A stretch of 64,000 nt of DNA, from positions 18,076,501 through 18,140,500 of the forward strand of contig NC_051094.1 of assembly GCF_901709675.1 (NCBI RefSeq), read 5' to 3'. Below are positions 23,101 through 35,100 of this stretch, piece by piece (position 1 is the stretch's first letter; each line of letters opens with the position of its first letter). The notes beneath the pieces are model-generated. The model saw nothing but the letters and a program-made list of their open reading frames with translations, was not told where the DNA came from and did not search any database. Origin of the DNA: Syngnathus acus. Its lineage: Eukaryota > Chordata > Actinopteri > Syngnathiformes > Syngnathidae. A program made the position numbers and the translations under genes.

Positions 23101-26100
23101 ACTCATCTGCAAACTCGCCAAGGTGGGCCTCAGTACCTACCTCTGCAACTGGCTACTAGACTTCCTCAGTCAGAGACCTCAGGTGGTACGTGTTGGCGAC
23201 AAGATCTCCGCCAGTATCACGCTGAGCACGGGGGCCCCCCAAGGCTGCTCTTCACCCTGCTGACGCATGACTGCGCTGCAACCTACAGCGCCAACCGCAT
23301 GGTGAAATTTGCTGACGACACGACTCTGGTGGGTCTCATCACCAAGGGCGACGAGACTCAATACAGGTTGGAGGTTGACCTTCTGACCACGTGGTGCAAG
23401 GACAACAACCTCCTGCTGAACGTCAACAAGACCAAGGAGATTGTTGTTGACTTCCGGAAGGGTCACACCCGACACCTGCCGCTGACCATCGACGGTGCTG
23501 TGGTGGAGAGAGTGAGCAGCACCAGGTTCCTGGGGGTGCACATCAGTGAGGATCTCTCCTGGTCCACCAACACCGCATCACTGGCGAAGAAGGCCCAGCG
23601 CCGCCTGTACTTCCTGCGGAAACTCAGGCGAGCGTGTGCTCCTCCGGCCGTCATGACTACGTTTTACCGTGGCACCATTGAGAGCGTTCTCTCCAGCTGT
23701 ATTGCTGTTTGGGGTGGTAGCTGCACAGACTACAACATGAAGGCCCTCCAGCGCATAGTGAACACGGCTGGTAAGATTATTGGTGCTTCACTCCCCTCCT
23801 TGAAGGACATTTACACCTCCCATCTCACCCGCAAGGCGACTACGATTGTGAGTGATGTGAGTCACCCCGCTCACTCTTTGTTCGATCTTCTGCCCTCTGG
23901 GAAGAGGTACAGGAGCCTGCGCTCCCGCACCACCAGACTCACCAACAGCTTCGTACTCCAGGCTGTTAGGATCCTGAACTCTCTCCCCCCTTCTGCGTAG
24001 CGTCCTGTACTTTTGCGCTATATTCTGACTGTCTGCTGTATGCACACTTGCTCCGTTTTGCTCCTCTTATTTATTTATTTATTGTGTTATTTGTTTATTT
24101 ATTATTTATTCATCACTCTTATTATTCATCACTCTTATTATTCATTGTTTGTGCCTTCTTGTTTTTATTCTGTGTTGTTTGCTTGTATGTATGTCATGTA
24201 CTATGTCTTGTCACCGTGGGATAGTGGAAACGTAATTTCGATTTCTTTGTGTGTCTTGGCATGTGAAGAGGTTGACAATAAAGCAGACTTTGACTTTGAC
24301 TTTTGAATATTATAAACTCAATTATAAGAAGAAAAAAAACAAGTGCTGGATTCCCAAATGAATTCTTTGAAAATGGTAAGATAATTAAAAATGGTGATGA
24401 AGTGGTGGCAGGATTCAAAAAATTCTTTGTGAATGTAGGGCCCAAGCTGGCAGATGAGATAATCCCTCCACAAAGGGGAGGTATATCACAATATTTTGGG
24501 GAACGAAACCCGGCTACCATCTTTCTGAGCGATACAGATAAAACTGAAATAATTGATATTGTTAAACAATTTAAGAACAAAACATCAAGGGACTGTGAGG
24601 ATATTGATCTATTCTTAATTAAATATGTAATAGTAGCTATAGCAGATCCCATAGCACATATCTGCAACCTCTCGCTGAAACTGGGCTCCTTTCCCACTAA
24701 AATGAAAATAGCCAATGTCGTTCCCATCTATAAGGACAGTGAGGAGAATTTTTACACCAACTACAGGCCAGTCTCATTGCTTCCCCAATTTTCCAAAATC
24801 TTGGAGAAGATTTTTGCTGTTAGATTGGACAGTTTTATTGATGAGTGTGAGATATTAACTGATACTCAATATGGTTTTAGGCCAAAGCGATCTGCATCTT
24901 TAGGTTTAATTGACCTTGTGGAAGAACTGTCAACAAGCATTGACGACAAGAAGTTTGCCATAGGAGTTTTTATTGACCTTAAAAAGGCCTTTGATACAAT
25001 TAATCATGACATTTTGTTTCAAAAACTGGAAAGGTATGGGATTAGGGGAATAGGGTTCAGTTGGATAAAAAGCTACTTAGAACATAGGCAACAGTTCGTG
25101 CAGATGGAGAGAAAAAATCAATGCTTTTAAATATAACCTGCGGTGTTCCACAAGGATCAATATTGGGACCAAAATTATTCGTATTATATATTAATGATAT
25201 AATTAACACCTCTAATATTTTGAAATTTGTCATTTTTGCTGATGACACAAATATCTATTGTGAAGGAGAGAACTTACAACAACTAATGAAGACTGTCTCT
25301 GATGAGCTTGCCAAGCTAACACTGTGGTTTGACTCAAATAAATTATCTCTTAACATAAAGAAAACCAATTTTATGATTTTTGGGAAACGAAAAATCCCAG
25401 AAGACATAACTCTTGAAGTACTGTGTGATAACACCAGAGTAGATAGAGTTTATGAAAACTCCTTTCTGGGAGTAATAATTGACCACAGTCTCAGCTGGAA
25501 ACCGCAAGTCAAACGCATCTGTTCAAAATTGGCAAAGACCGTGGGTATACTTTGTAAAGTCAGACGCTTACTGAACCAGAAAACAATGTACAATTTATAC
25601 TGCTCCCTGTTTCTTCCTTACATGTCCTACGGTGTTGAGGTATGGGGTAATACCTACAAAACCACCCTAAAGACGGTATGCACAATGCAGAAAAAGGCAA
25701 TTAGAATTATCAACAATGTTGGCTATTGTGAACACACAAATAATTTAATAATTAAATTACAAACATTAAAATCTATGGATTTGGTAGATTTCAAGACCGC
25801 ACAAATTATTTATAAAGCTAAAAACAGATTACTCCCTAATAATATACAAAAATGGTTCATAGAAAGAGAAAGTGATTACAATCTAAGAAGGAGAGGGAAT
25901 CTTTTACAACCTAAGGTGCGCACCACCCTCAAAAGCATTTGCATATCTGTCAATGGGGTAAAGCTATGGAATAATTTACCTGTAACGATCAAAGAAAGTA
26001 AACACATTGCCCAATTCAAAGAACACTTGAAAAATTTTACACTAGAAAATTATAGTGATTGAAATCTTTTACTTGTCTGTTTTCAGCTATATAGTCCATA

Positions 26101-29100
26101 TCTTATTTATTTTTCTTTCCGGAATATTATTGTATAAACTGTTTTTTCATTTCCAAAATTATCTTCCTCCGAAAAATCTAGTTTCTGTACCTCGAAAAAA
26201 CTAATCAGCAACCATGTTAAGAATTATGATGTATAAAAGGGGTAGGAAAAAACAAGCAATAGCTTCTTCCTTATCCTTTTTTGAACATGTTGATTTATTT
26301 GTCTTATTGGCATAACATGAAATTATGTGAAAATGTGAAAAAAATGATTTTGTGTTTGGTTGATCTCATGTTCAAAAATAGACTTCAACATTTTTCAACC
26401 GATTCAACCCGTTCCAACTTTCAACTGTTCATCTTTTGCCTACCTATTCCACAACTTCCCACTTACCAAAAATTCCACATTTTCAATTTTAAAATTCACG
26501 CCAAATTCTCCAAAATTCCATTTTTCATTTCTAAGTTCTACATTTTTCAACTGATTCAACCTGTTCCAACTTTAAACATAGCATTCCCCAAATATTTATT
26601 CAGCTTCTTCGCCTTCACACGCAATTTCTCCAGAAATTGCATTTTCTAGTTTTTATTACCATTCATCTTTTTGAACTATTTGAACAGATTTCACTAGTCT
26701 CTGATTTCAAAACTAGTCATTCATCAGTTTGTTGTGTAGCCTATACTGTATGTATATAGAAGCCATTGACCGTCATAATGGCCCTCCAAGGGAAACTATG
26801 ACTACAATGCGGTCCGCAACACAAATTAGTTTGTCACCCCTGCACTAAACGGCCCAATCACGAGAGATAATACGCAGGGCAGGGTATGCCACAGGCCGTG
26901 ACAATTTTTTACGTGTGTGCGTCATGTCATATGCGTCTGTCATGTGCGTCTGTCATGTGATGCAATGCAGCCGTTGTCATTTGCAGGAGTATGAAATGGT
27001 CTTTGCGGAATGTGAGGAGAAAATCATAAGAAGTGCAGCAAGAATATACCGTAATTTTCGGACTACAAGTCGCGTTTTTTTTCATAGTTTGGGTGGGGGG
27101 GCGACTTATACTGAGGAGCGACTTACATGTGAATTTTTTCACAAATTTTCAAAATTAAAAAAAAGAAAAAAGTGAAACTGCGATAAATGAACCGCGATGT
27201 AGCAAGGGATTACTGTAATTTGAATTTCAAGTGACGTCAGTGGCGCGGCGGTTGTTTACCTAAAGGACAAAGATTCGATCACGGGATGACGAAGATGAGG
27301 AAGGGCCCCACGTACTGCCGGCATCATTAGCGGCTTTGTTTGTAAGTGACACGGAGGACGAAGAGTTTGAAGGATTTAATGATTTGGAGTGACACAGAAG
27401 GTTTGAAAAACTATTATGGCTTTTACGCACGCCCGGTCCTACTCTACGTAGCTCTCTTTCACCTCCGTGGATTGAAGTCGGGGGCCGGCGCTCGGCCGGG
27501 TGGCTGTCCAGGGACGGTAGATGGGACTCGGACATGGCTTTTACGCACGCCCGGTCCTACTCTACGGAGCTCTCTTTCACCTCCGTGGATGGAAGTCGGG
27601 GGCCGGCGCTCGGCCGGGTGGCTGTCCGGGGACGGTGGATGGGGCTCGGACATGGCTTTTACGCACGCCCGGTCCTATTCTATGGAGCTCTCTTCCACCT
27701 CCGTGGCTGGAAGTGCCACCTCCGGGGATGGAAGTCCACGCCGCCACACACCTGGAAGTCGACGCCGGTGCTTGGGGCCGTGTGGTGGTGAACTATTTAT
27801 GTTATAGTTGTTTGATATATTTTATTTCGTATAGCAACTTGTATATGTTTTTATCGTTACAGTTCAGTACTTGTTGGCTCGTTGAACTCTTGTTTTGTTA
27901 AATAAAGAGACGTTTACCAAACCCACGTCTTTCCTTGTACTTTGTTAACGCTATAATATAGTTATATACTAGATCTGTGGAATAACGACGAGGCTGATGT
28001 CAGGACGCACGCGCGGCGTTGTTGACAAAGGACGAGGAATTTGATGGATGGATTTAATGATTTGGAGTGACACATATGGTTTGATAATATTGTTGTTTAT
28101 ATGATAGTTATTTGATATATACTTTATATATCGTTATATGGGTCTGTGGAATATATAGAATATTTAGACGTCAGCGGCGCATACGCGGCATTGTTTCCAT
28201 AAAGGACGATTGATGGATTTAATGAATTGGAGTGACAGATGGTTTTATAAACGTGTTATTTATGTAATAGTTATTTGAATAACTCTGAATGTTACGTCAG
28301 GCCGGGCGGCTCGGTGGCGCACTGGGTAGCACGTCCGCCTCACAGTTAGGAGGGTGTGGGTTCACAGTACAATACAAGAAATGTATTCGTCTCATTTGTA
28401 ATAGTGCAAATTCCATTTGACATTTGGGGAAAACACGATAATAGGTTTTTATTAATGAAAACATGGATTAAAGGCTTGTAGTTATCGGGTTAGGGGCATA
28501 GCAGCCATGATTGTTAGCATGCTCTATGACAGAAATAGATTAATAATATATACACTTCACTGTGTTATAGTAGAATACATCAGGAAGTCATTCTGTCCAC
28601 AGGTGAACTTGTTGAGCTACGAGCGCTTGCTTTGAAATTGATTTTTTTTTAGCGTTTTTTAGCGTTCTTTAGCGAAATACGTATATAGTTGATTTAGTTA
28701 GGCAAATTAAGCTAACCTACATTTTAAGCAGGACATAGTATCTGGAGGCCTGCTACTGTTTTCTTTGTAAGTAGTTTTGAAAAAGTGAGACTAGCATGTT
28801 GTTAACACACATTTGGTACCTACAAGCTGGACCGACTGTACTGTTCAGTATAAATGGCGCAAACCCCAAAGAAGCAGTAGCTTTGGAAAATCTAAATTGA
28901 TGACTTTTTATTATTGGATGAAGCCATGGGCAAGTCTGCTGCTTTTAATGATGCAAGGTTAAGGGACAAAGCTAAGCTAACCAACATCTGGCGGTGCATT
29001 AGTGACACATATGTACAAAGTAGTGGGCTATTCTTTTTCTTGAGCCATGAGGATAAACGATAATATTTCCCAACTGTTATTTTCATCTCTTTGTCATAAT

Positions 29101-32100
29101 TTGTTCGGGGTTAAACACGCGAGCTTAACTGCAATGTTCTTTGTCTTCTTCTCATGTCTGAAACCTGTTAACTGCATACCGCTTTGCTCCATCCATAAAG
29201 CATCGTTCTGAAGTACGTTCCCTCAAGTGCACATGTCAAACTATCATTCACATGTTCTCGCTGTCAATCAACAAACCCACCGAGACATTTGGCAGTGTTG
29301 TTCCGGGGTTTTTTTCGACACGATCAGAGGCTCTGTGAGCGATTAGAACGACCTTACGAGCCGATTACCTCCTTTAACGAGGCCTGTCCGTTTAAATCGG
29401 CACATGAAGCCGTGCTCCAGCTCCACCTGCGGGGGTTCACTGTAGGGCGAAGTCAGCTCCGATCACGCTCACATCTGTGGCGAGTGAGCATACGCAATGT
29501 CTCTGAATGTCTGGCCAATGCATTTAGCGCTCACGATGGGATGTATGTTTTGTGTTATTGTGCATTTCATCATTGCCGGATGACCAGGATTGCTTACGAG
29601 ATCTAATGTTCCTCTGCCAAGATATTTCTTACCAGTTAGCAGGGTTTTTTTTTTTGTCAGAACATTTTAGTTGATCAAAAATCTTCTCCAAACAGTAATT
29701 GTTTATTTTTTATGCGTAATCATGGTACCAATTGGCACCATGACTACACTGTGCAAGTTTTAACGTTGATCCAAAGTGAATGAACACATGGGGGAAAAAT
29801 TTACATTTCCATGCTAACCTTCACCTTGCTTCTTTTTCTTCGCCTTAAGGAAACTGTTATTTGTCAGAGCCATGAAGCAGATTGCTGCCCACTGGTTTCC
29901 ATTAACATCAAAGGCGGCCATATAGTATATATCAAAACCTGTATTGTATTTTCGAGTTAATGTGCAGGACCCTGCTAAACAATTACATCCTTATCCAGGA
30001 GATTTTTTTTTTCCATGCCGCATACTTATGTCCTGTCTCCAATTTTTGGCTGATGCCTTTGAAGCACACCCACGTTTGGTCGTTTTGTAGCTCCACGGTT
30101 ACCTGTGCACCTCACGCCCGGTGGCCTCTTGGTTTTGGCTCAAAGTTGGGCTGGAGAACAAAAAAGTAGTTTGATAGTGGAGATTTCACCTGGCCGGACC
30201 CAAAAAATAATAATTTCTCCCGGAATGGTTATTTGGCATCATCATTGTTGTTCCAGATGCTTTTGCTGTGTCACCATCTGCGTATTTTTTAACAGTTTAA
30301 AACAAGAGGAATCATGTATTTGCTTTTGGTGTTCCACTTGAAAGTGTTCTGGTTTGACAGGAAGTCTCACACTAAGCTAAATCCATGACCGCATGAGCTC
30401 GCTCGTCGCTTGCACCACAACTGAACGGCACCTGCTCGTTTACATAACACGCAGTGACTCAAAAACCACCATGAAAAGATTCTCGCGCTAAACTGCAATA
30501 TTATTTAAACGCGATGCAACCGCACGGACGAGGCTCAAAGTTCACGGAAGGACTTTTTAAAAGCATTCAGAGCGTGCATACAATGTTCAATGCATGGAGA
30601 TGCAGTAAAAGATCAGGAAGGAGTATTTTGGAGAGCGTGCAGCCTCATTCTAAGATGTGGTGCACCTCCTTCCTCAGGATGGCTTCCAGACGGCGGGATC
30701 AGGAAGCGCTTTGCTCTCGCCGTGATTTGAATAGCATGATCCTTGAGCGCTCGTCTTGAAAAACTTGAGGTTTGTGACACACAAAAGAACCTCTTGTTAA
30801 AATCTCCCACACAAAGTCAGGCTAAGAAACACTATAAAACCAGACGGAATCACGAGCCGTTGCTTTGAAGACCATCGCGAGTGATTCAAAACGGCTCAGA
30901 CGGCCTTTGTACCCTTTTCTGAATAATCGCACGTATGTTGGAGACAATACACAGGAAAGTTCAAATTGAAAACCTGGCTGGAAATCATCTGTGTCTAGAA
31001 GTCACCCAGAAGTCACCTTGACTTAATTTTTAGAGTCATGAGCATCTCTTTTTGGATTTGTTTTTGCTATGTCTTGTGAGCCAAACATTAATCTACCAGA
31101 GAGCTTCAAATACATTCCAGTGTGTAGATCGTAGTTGTGATAAAATGATTATTGCCTCCTATTCAATCTTCAGTCTTCATCTCGACACCTCTCATTAGCA
31201 CCCCCGTCCTACTCCGAATGTTAGCAAGCTAGCAAATGAAACGCAGCCCGACCGAGCAATGTCTCAAGTGGCATTAACAGCAAAATGTACAAGTTCAGCA
31301 AATATTTGTGAAGGTTTGCTTTGATGGGAGACTGTTTCACATTAGAGGGATTTTTATTGGGGATTTTCTGCTTTTAAATGCGCATGTTTCCCTGCTGACT
31401 CAAGTGTTCGCGAGCCTAACCGTGTGACTGCTAGCATGATTGCGTGCAGGGGACACTCACACTGATGAATGTTCAAACTAAGTCGAGTTTGGCGCGTGAC
31501 CAAGAATCCATCCAAACTGTACTCAGATTCGCCAAAAACACCCGAGGTTGAAACATATTTATTTATCCAGCCACTCAGCAAATGAGTTGACATGAGGGGG
31601 TGTGCTGATGGTGACAAGTATGTTGAACGCAGGCTGAAAGGTATAAATGAACTTGTCATATATGGAACATTTTTTGTGTGCTATCGCTGAGGCCCACTTC
31701 GCTTCGAATCAATGTGCTTCACACTGATTGACAGGTTGGGTTCAACAACCCCCATCGTCCCTTATCCTGACTCATTCCAAAGGTGGAAATGCATAATGAG
31801 CAGTCAGTACATCTCGTAATTTTGCCAGATTTTTTTTTAATATATATAATCAGGCAAGCATAGTCTTTTCCCCTTAAGTCAACTGTCGCCGCTGAGCTTC
31901 CTCCCGCCGCTTCTTTCATTCAGCAAAGGGAGGAGGAAATCTTGCGGATGCGTCGCCACATGTGTTTGCATGTCTGTTTGCTTTGGCCGGCAAGCCGCAC
32001 AGCAGCTTCTGGTTACTGGACGCTTTGATGCCAATGAGGCCCTTGCTCCCATTTTGCCAGGAATTTGATTTGTTCCTACGCGCTATGAGTACCGCGCTAC

Positions 32101-35100
32101 GGCTGCGCTACAGACGTGCAACGGATGATAGACTGAGAGCTGGTTTGGATTGCAAGTCAAAATGAAGAGTTACGTTCGAGTGAAAAAAAAAAGTCACACT
32201 GCCAATTCATTTTCACACATTTATTGAATGGTACAAACTAATACACAAATATTATGAAATATAAACATAAATAGATACATTGGGTTCACTGTACAGCACA
32301 CTGAGAAGCAAGAAATTACCCCGTTGTTTGAAGCCGGCTTACAAACGATGTCACGGTGAAGCATTCAAGACGATTAATAAAGGCAGAGCATTTCAATAAA
32401 AAAAAAAAAGAAAACATGTGCATACCAGACCGAGTCAGGCCTTCATTTGAACACAAAATCTTCTGGACCGCATCCCTGAGCTCGTTGCTTGTTTGTCTTT
32501 AGAAAAAAGAAAGGTGGAGGTGGAATCGAACCCACACCCTGTGAGTTTGCATGTTCTCCCCGGGCCCGCGTGGGTTTTCTCCGGGCACTCCGGTTTCCTC
32601 CCACATCCCAAAAACATGCTTGGTAGGCCGATTGAGCACTCCAAATTGTCCCTAGGTGTGAGTGCGAGTGCGTATGGTTGTTTGTCTCTGTGTGCCCTGC
32701 GATTGGCTGGCAACCGGTTCAGGGTGTCCCCCGCCTACTGCCCGATGACGGCTGGGATAGGCTCCGGCACGCCCGCGACCCCCGTGGGGACTAAGCGGTA
32801 CAGAAAATGGATGGATGGATGGATGTTACGTCAGGCCCGTTCTCAGCTCTTCGTTTGTGTTTATGTCACGTTAGCATGCCTATCGTTTAGCCTGTAGTTG
32901 CTCGTTCATGTCTGTTCTTCGTGTTGGATTTTGTCGAATAAATTTCCCCCAAAATGCGACTTGTACTCCGGAGCGACTTATATGTTTTTTTTCACGTTAT
33001 TGTGCATTTTATGGCTAATGCGACCTATATTCCGGAGCGACCTTTAGTCCGAAAAATACGGTAGTCAAATATAAATAACTCCTCTTGGTTGTAGTAGATA
33101 GTTCTAAAATAAACTGATATACCATGTGAAATAATCCACCTAGCATGTCTGGTTTAATACATGATTTTTTTTATTTGAATTTTCCTATGCCATCATTTGT
33201 AATTGTTTTTTTCCCATTGCTGTTTCATGCCATTGTCAGACCATGAAATCACTGAAGGTTCGAGTGTCTGTAATCGGCCTGTCTGCGGAAGTTCGGGTGT
33301 GTACTATATTGACGAGGGAAACTGGTGGGTCATACCATGTCATCCTGGATGAGAGCCATTTCAAAGAGCTGCTACTGACGCTGCATGTGAAGCCTCCCCC
33401 TGCCAGCTCCTCATCTGAATGCTCATTAATACGTATGGGTTAGTATACTGATGTTTACCTTTGTTCATTTTCTGTCTTGTCTCTGCTGCAAATGAGAATA
33501 TGTACAGGGTCCGGCAAAATGATCGGACAAATTTGTAGGTTTAATAAAATGCAAATAAATTAAAGAAACAAAATTTTTTTTTTTTTTTAAATAACGAAAT
33601 TTTTTTGAAAATAATCAAATAAAATAATGTTATTTTGGTCTTACCGCTGCCACATTTTCTGGAGTTCTGGAGGTGCGAGGTTGGCCAGTTGATTTTAAAG
33701 TTAAAGTCCCAATGACCGTCACACACACATCTGGGTGTGGTGAAATTTGTCCTCTGCATTTAACCCATCCCCGTGTGATTTTAATCCATCCCCTGGGGGA
33801 GAGGGGAGCAGTGAGCAGCAGCGGTGCCGCGCTCGGGAATCATTTGGTGATCTAACCCCCCAATTCCAACCCTTAATGCTGAGTGCCAAGCAGGGAGGCA
33901 ATGGGTCCCATTTTTATAGTCTTTGGTATGACCCGGCCGGGGTTTGAACCCACAACCTTCCAGTCTCAGGGCGGACACTCTACCACTAGGCCACTGAGCT
34001 GGTTTATTTCAATGCTGATCCACTGGCTCTGAAGTTAGTAACCCACAACAAGATCGTGTTTCGAGCAGGTACGGGGTCATGTCTACCAAGTCTGAAGCGT
34101 AAATGGAACACTCGTTGTGTTGCAGTTACAGATTTGTTCTTGATAAACGTTTCCACAATGAAAGCGCGGTGCTCACCGGTTCAATTCATGTTAGCAACTG
34201 AAACGAAACAAAATAACATTATTCAAAAACGAAACGAAAATGAAATGAAACGAAACAAAACAAAATGGCAATATATGTACTTTTTGAAAATAAAAATAAA
34301 CTTTTTTGTTTCTTTAATTTATTTGCATTTTATTAAACCTACAAATGTGTCAGATCATTTTGCCGGACCCTGTAGTTCTAGGTAAGTCCTTGTAGTTCTA
34401 GCTAATTACTGATAAGCAGTGAGGACAATTTGTCCAGTATATACATTTGCAATAATTATAATTGTTAATAGGGACGGCATGTTGGTGCACTGGTTAGCAC
34501 GTTCACCTCACAGGTCAGAGTGGAGTTTGCATTTTCTCACATTGCCTGCATGGGTTTTCTCTGGGTACTTCGATTTCCTCCCACATTCCACAAACATGCA
34601 CGGTAGGCCGATTGACCACTCCAAATTGTCTGTAGGTGATTGTGAGTGTGAATGTTTTACCCTGTGGTTGGTTGGCGACCACTTCAGGGTGTACCCCGTC
34701 TGGCGACCACTTCAGGGTGTACCCCGTCTACCGCCCAAAGACCACTGTGATAGGCTCCAGCACGTCCACAACCTTCGTGAGGCTAAGCGGTTCGGTTGAA
34801 ATACAGTAATTCCTCGTTTATCGCGGAAAATTGGTTCCAAAACCACCCCGTGATAAGTGAAATCTGCGAAGCAGGGTCACCCTCTCATCTGTACATTTTT
34901 TGTGTGTCAATAACTGTATATGACACCATTTAAGTGCATATGTTATTATTAGACCATTAAATAATAGTTTCAAACATGTAAATAATACATTAATATTATA
35001 GATAACATACAGAAAATATTGTATAAATATTGAAAATATAAATATACAGTATCTCAAAAGTGAGTACACCCCTCTCATTTCTGCAATGTTTTAATTATAT

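Larger units (their letters stand above)
21655..26280 (+). mobile_element. LINE (jockey/CR1/L2-like group), split by a second LINE
   Basis: A short 5' piece (21655-21796) continues at 24303: '...agcacatgg' plus 'aatattataaactca' reads W-N-I-I-N-S without a break. The 3' UTR after the stop at 26062 contains 'aggggtaggaaaaaacaagc', as in other teleost LINE tails. The 5' end is truncated in the minisatellite. The clade is not certain. Confidence 0.8.
27049..33061 (+). mobile_element. CCGTAATTTT-family element, single-arm form, split by a SINE and 4.1 kb
   Basis: It is flanked by TA (27047-27048, 33062-33063). The left G-rich end is at 27049 and the right 3'-UTR-like end finishes at 33061. Unlike copies 1 and 2 it has no palindrome. 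Near 27275-27390 the plus strand reads [20 protein letters not shown] then [18 protein letters not shown] and a stop, an acidic coding relic. Related degraded units follow at about 28030 and 28205. A SINE with its own target duplication sits at 28304-32822. Confidence 0.85.

Noticed and set aside
29289-30759. Frames in the 4.1 kb unrecognised block
   Set aside because: No motif, no splice-consistent neighbours, and composition like random sequence.
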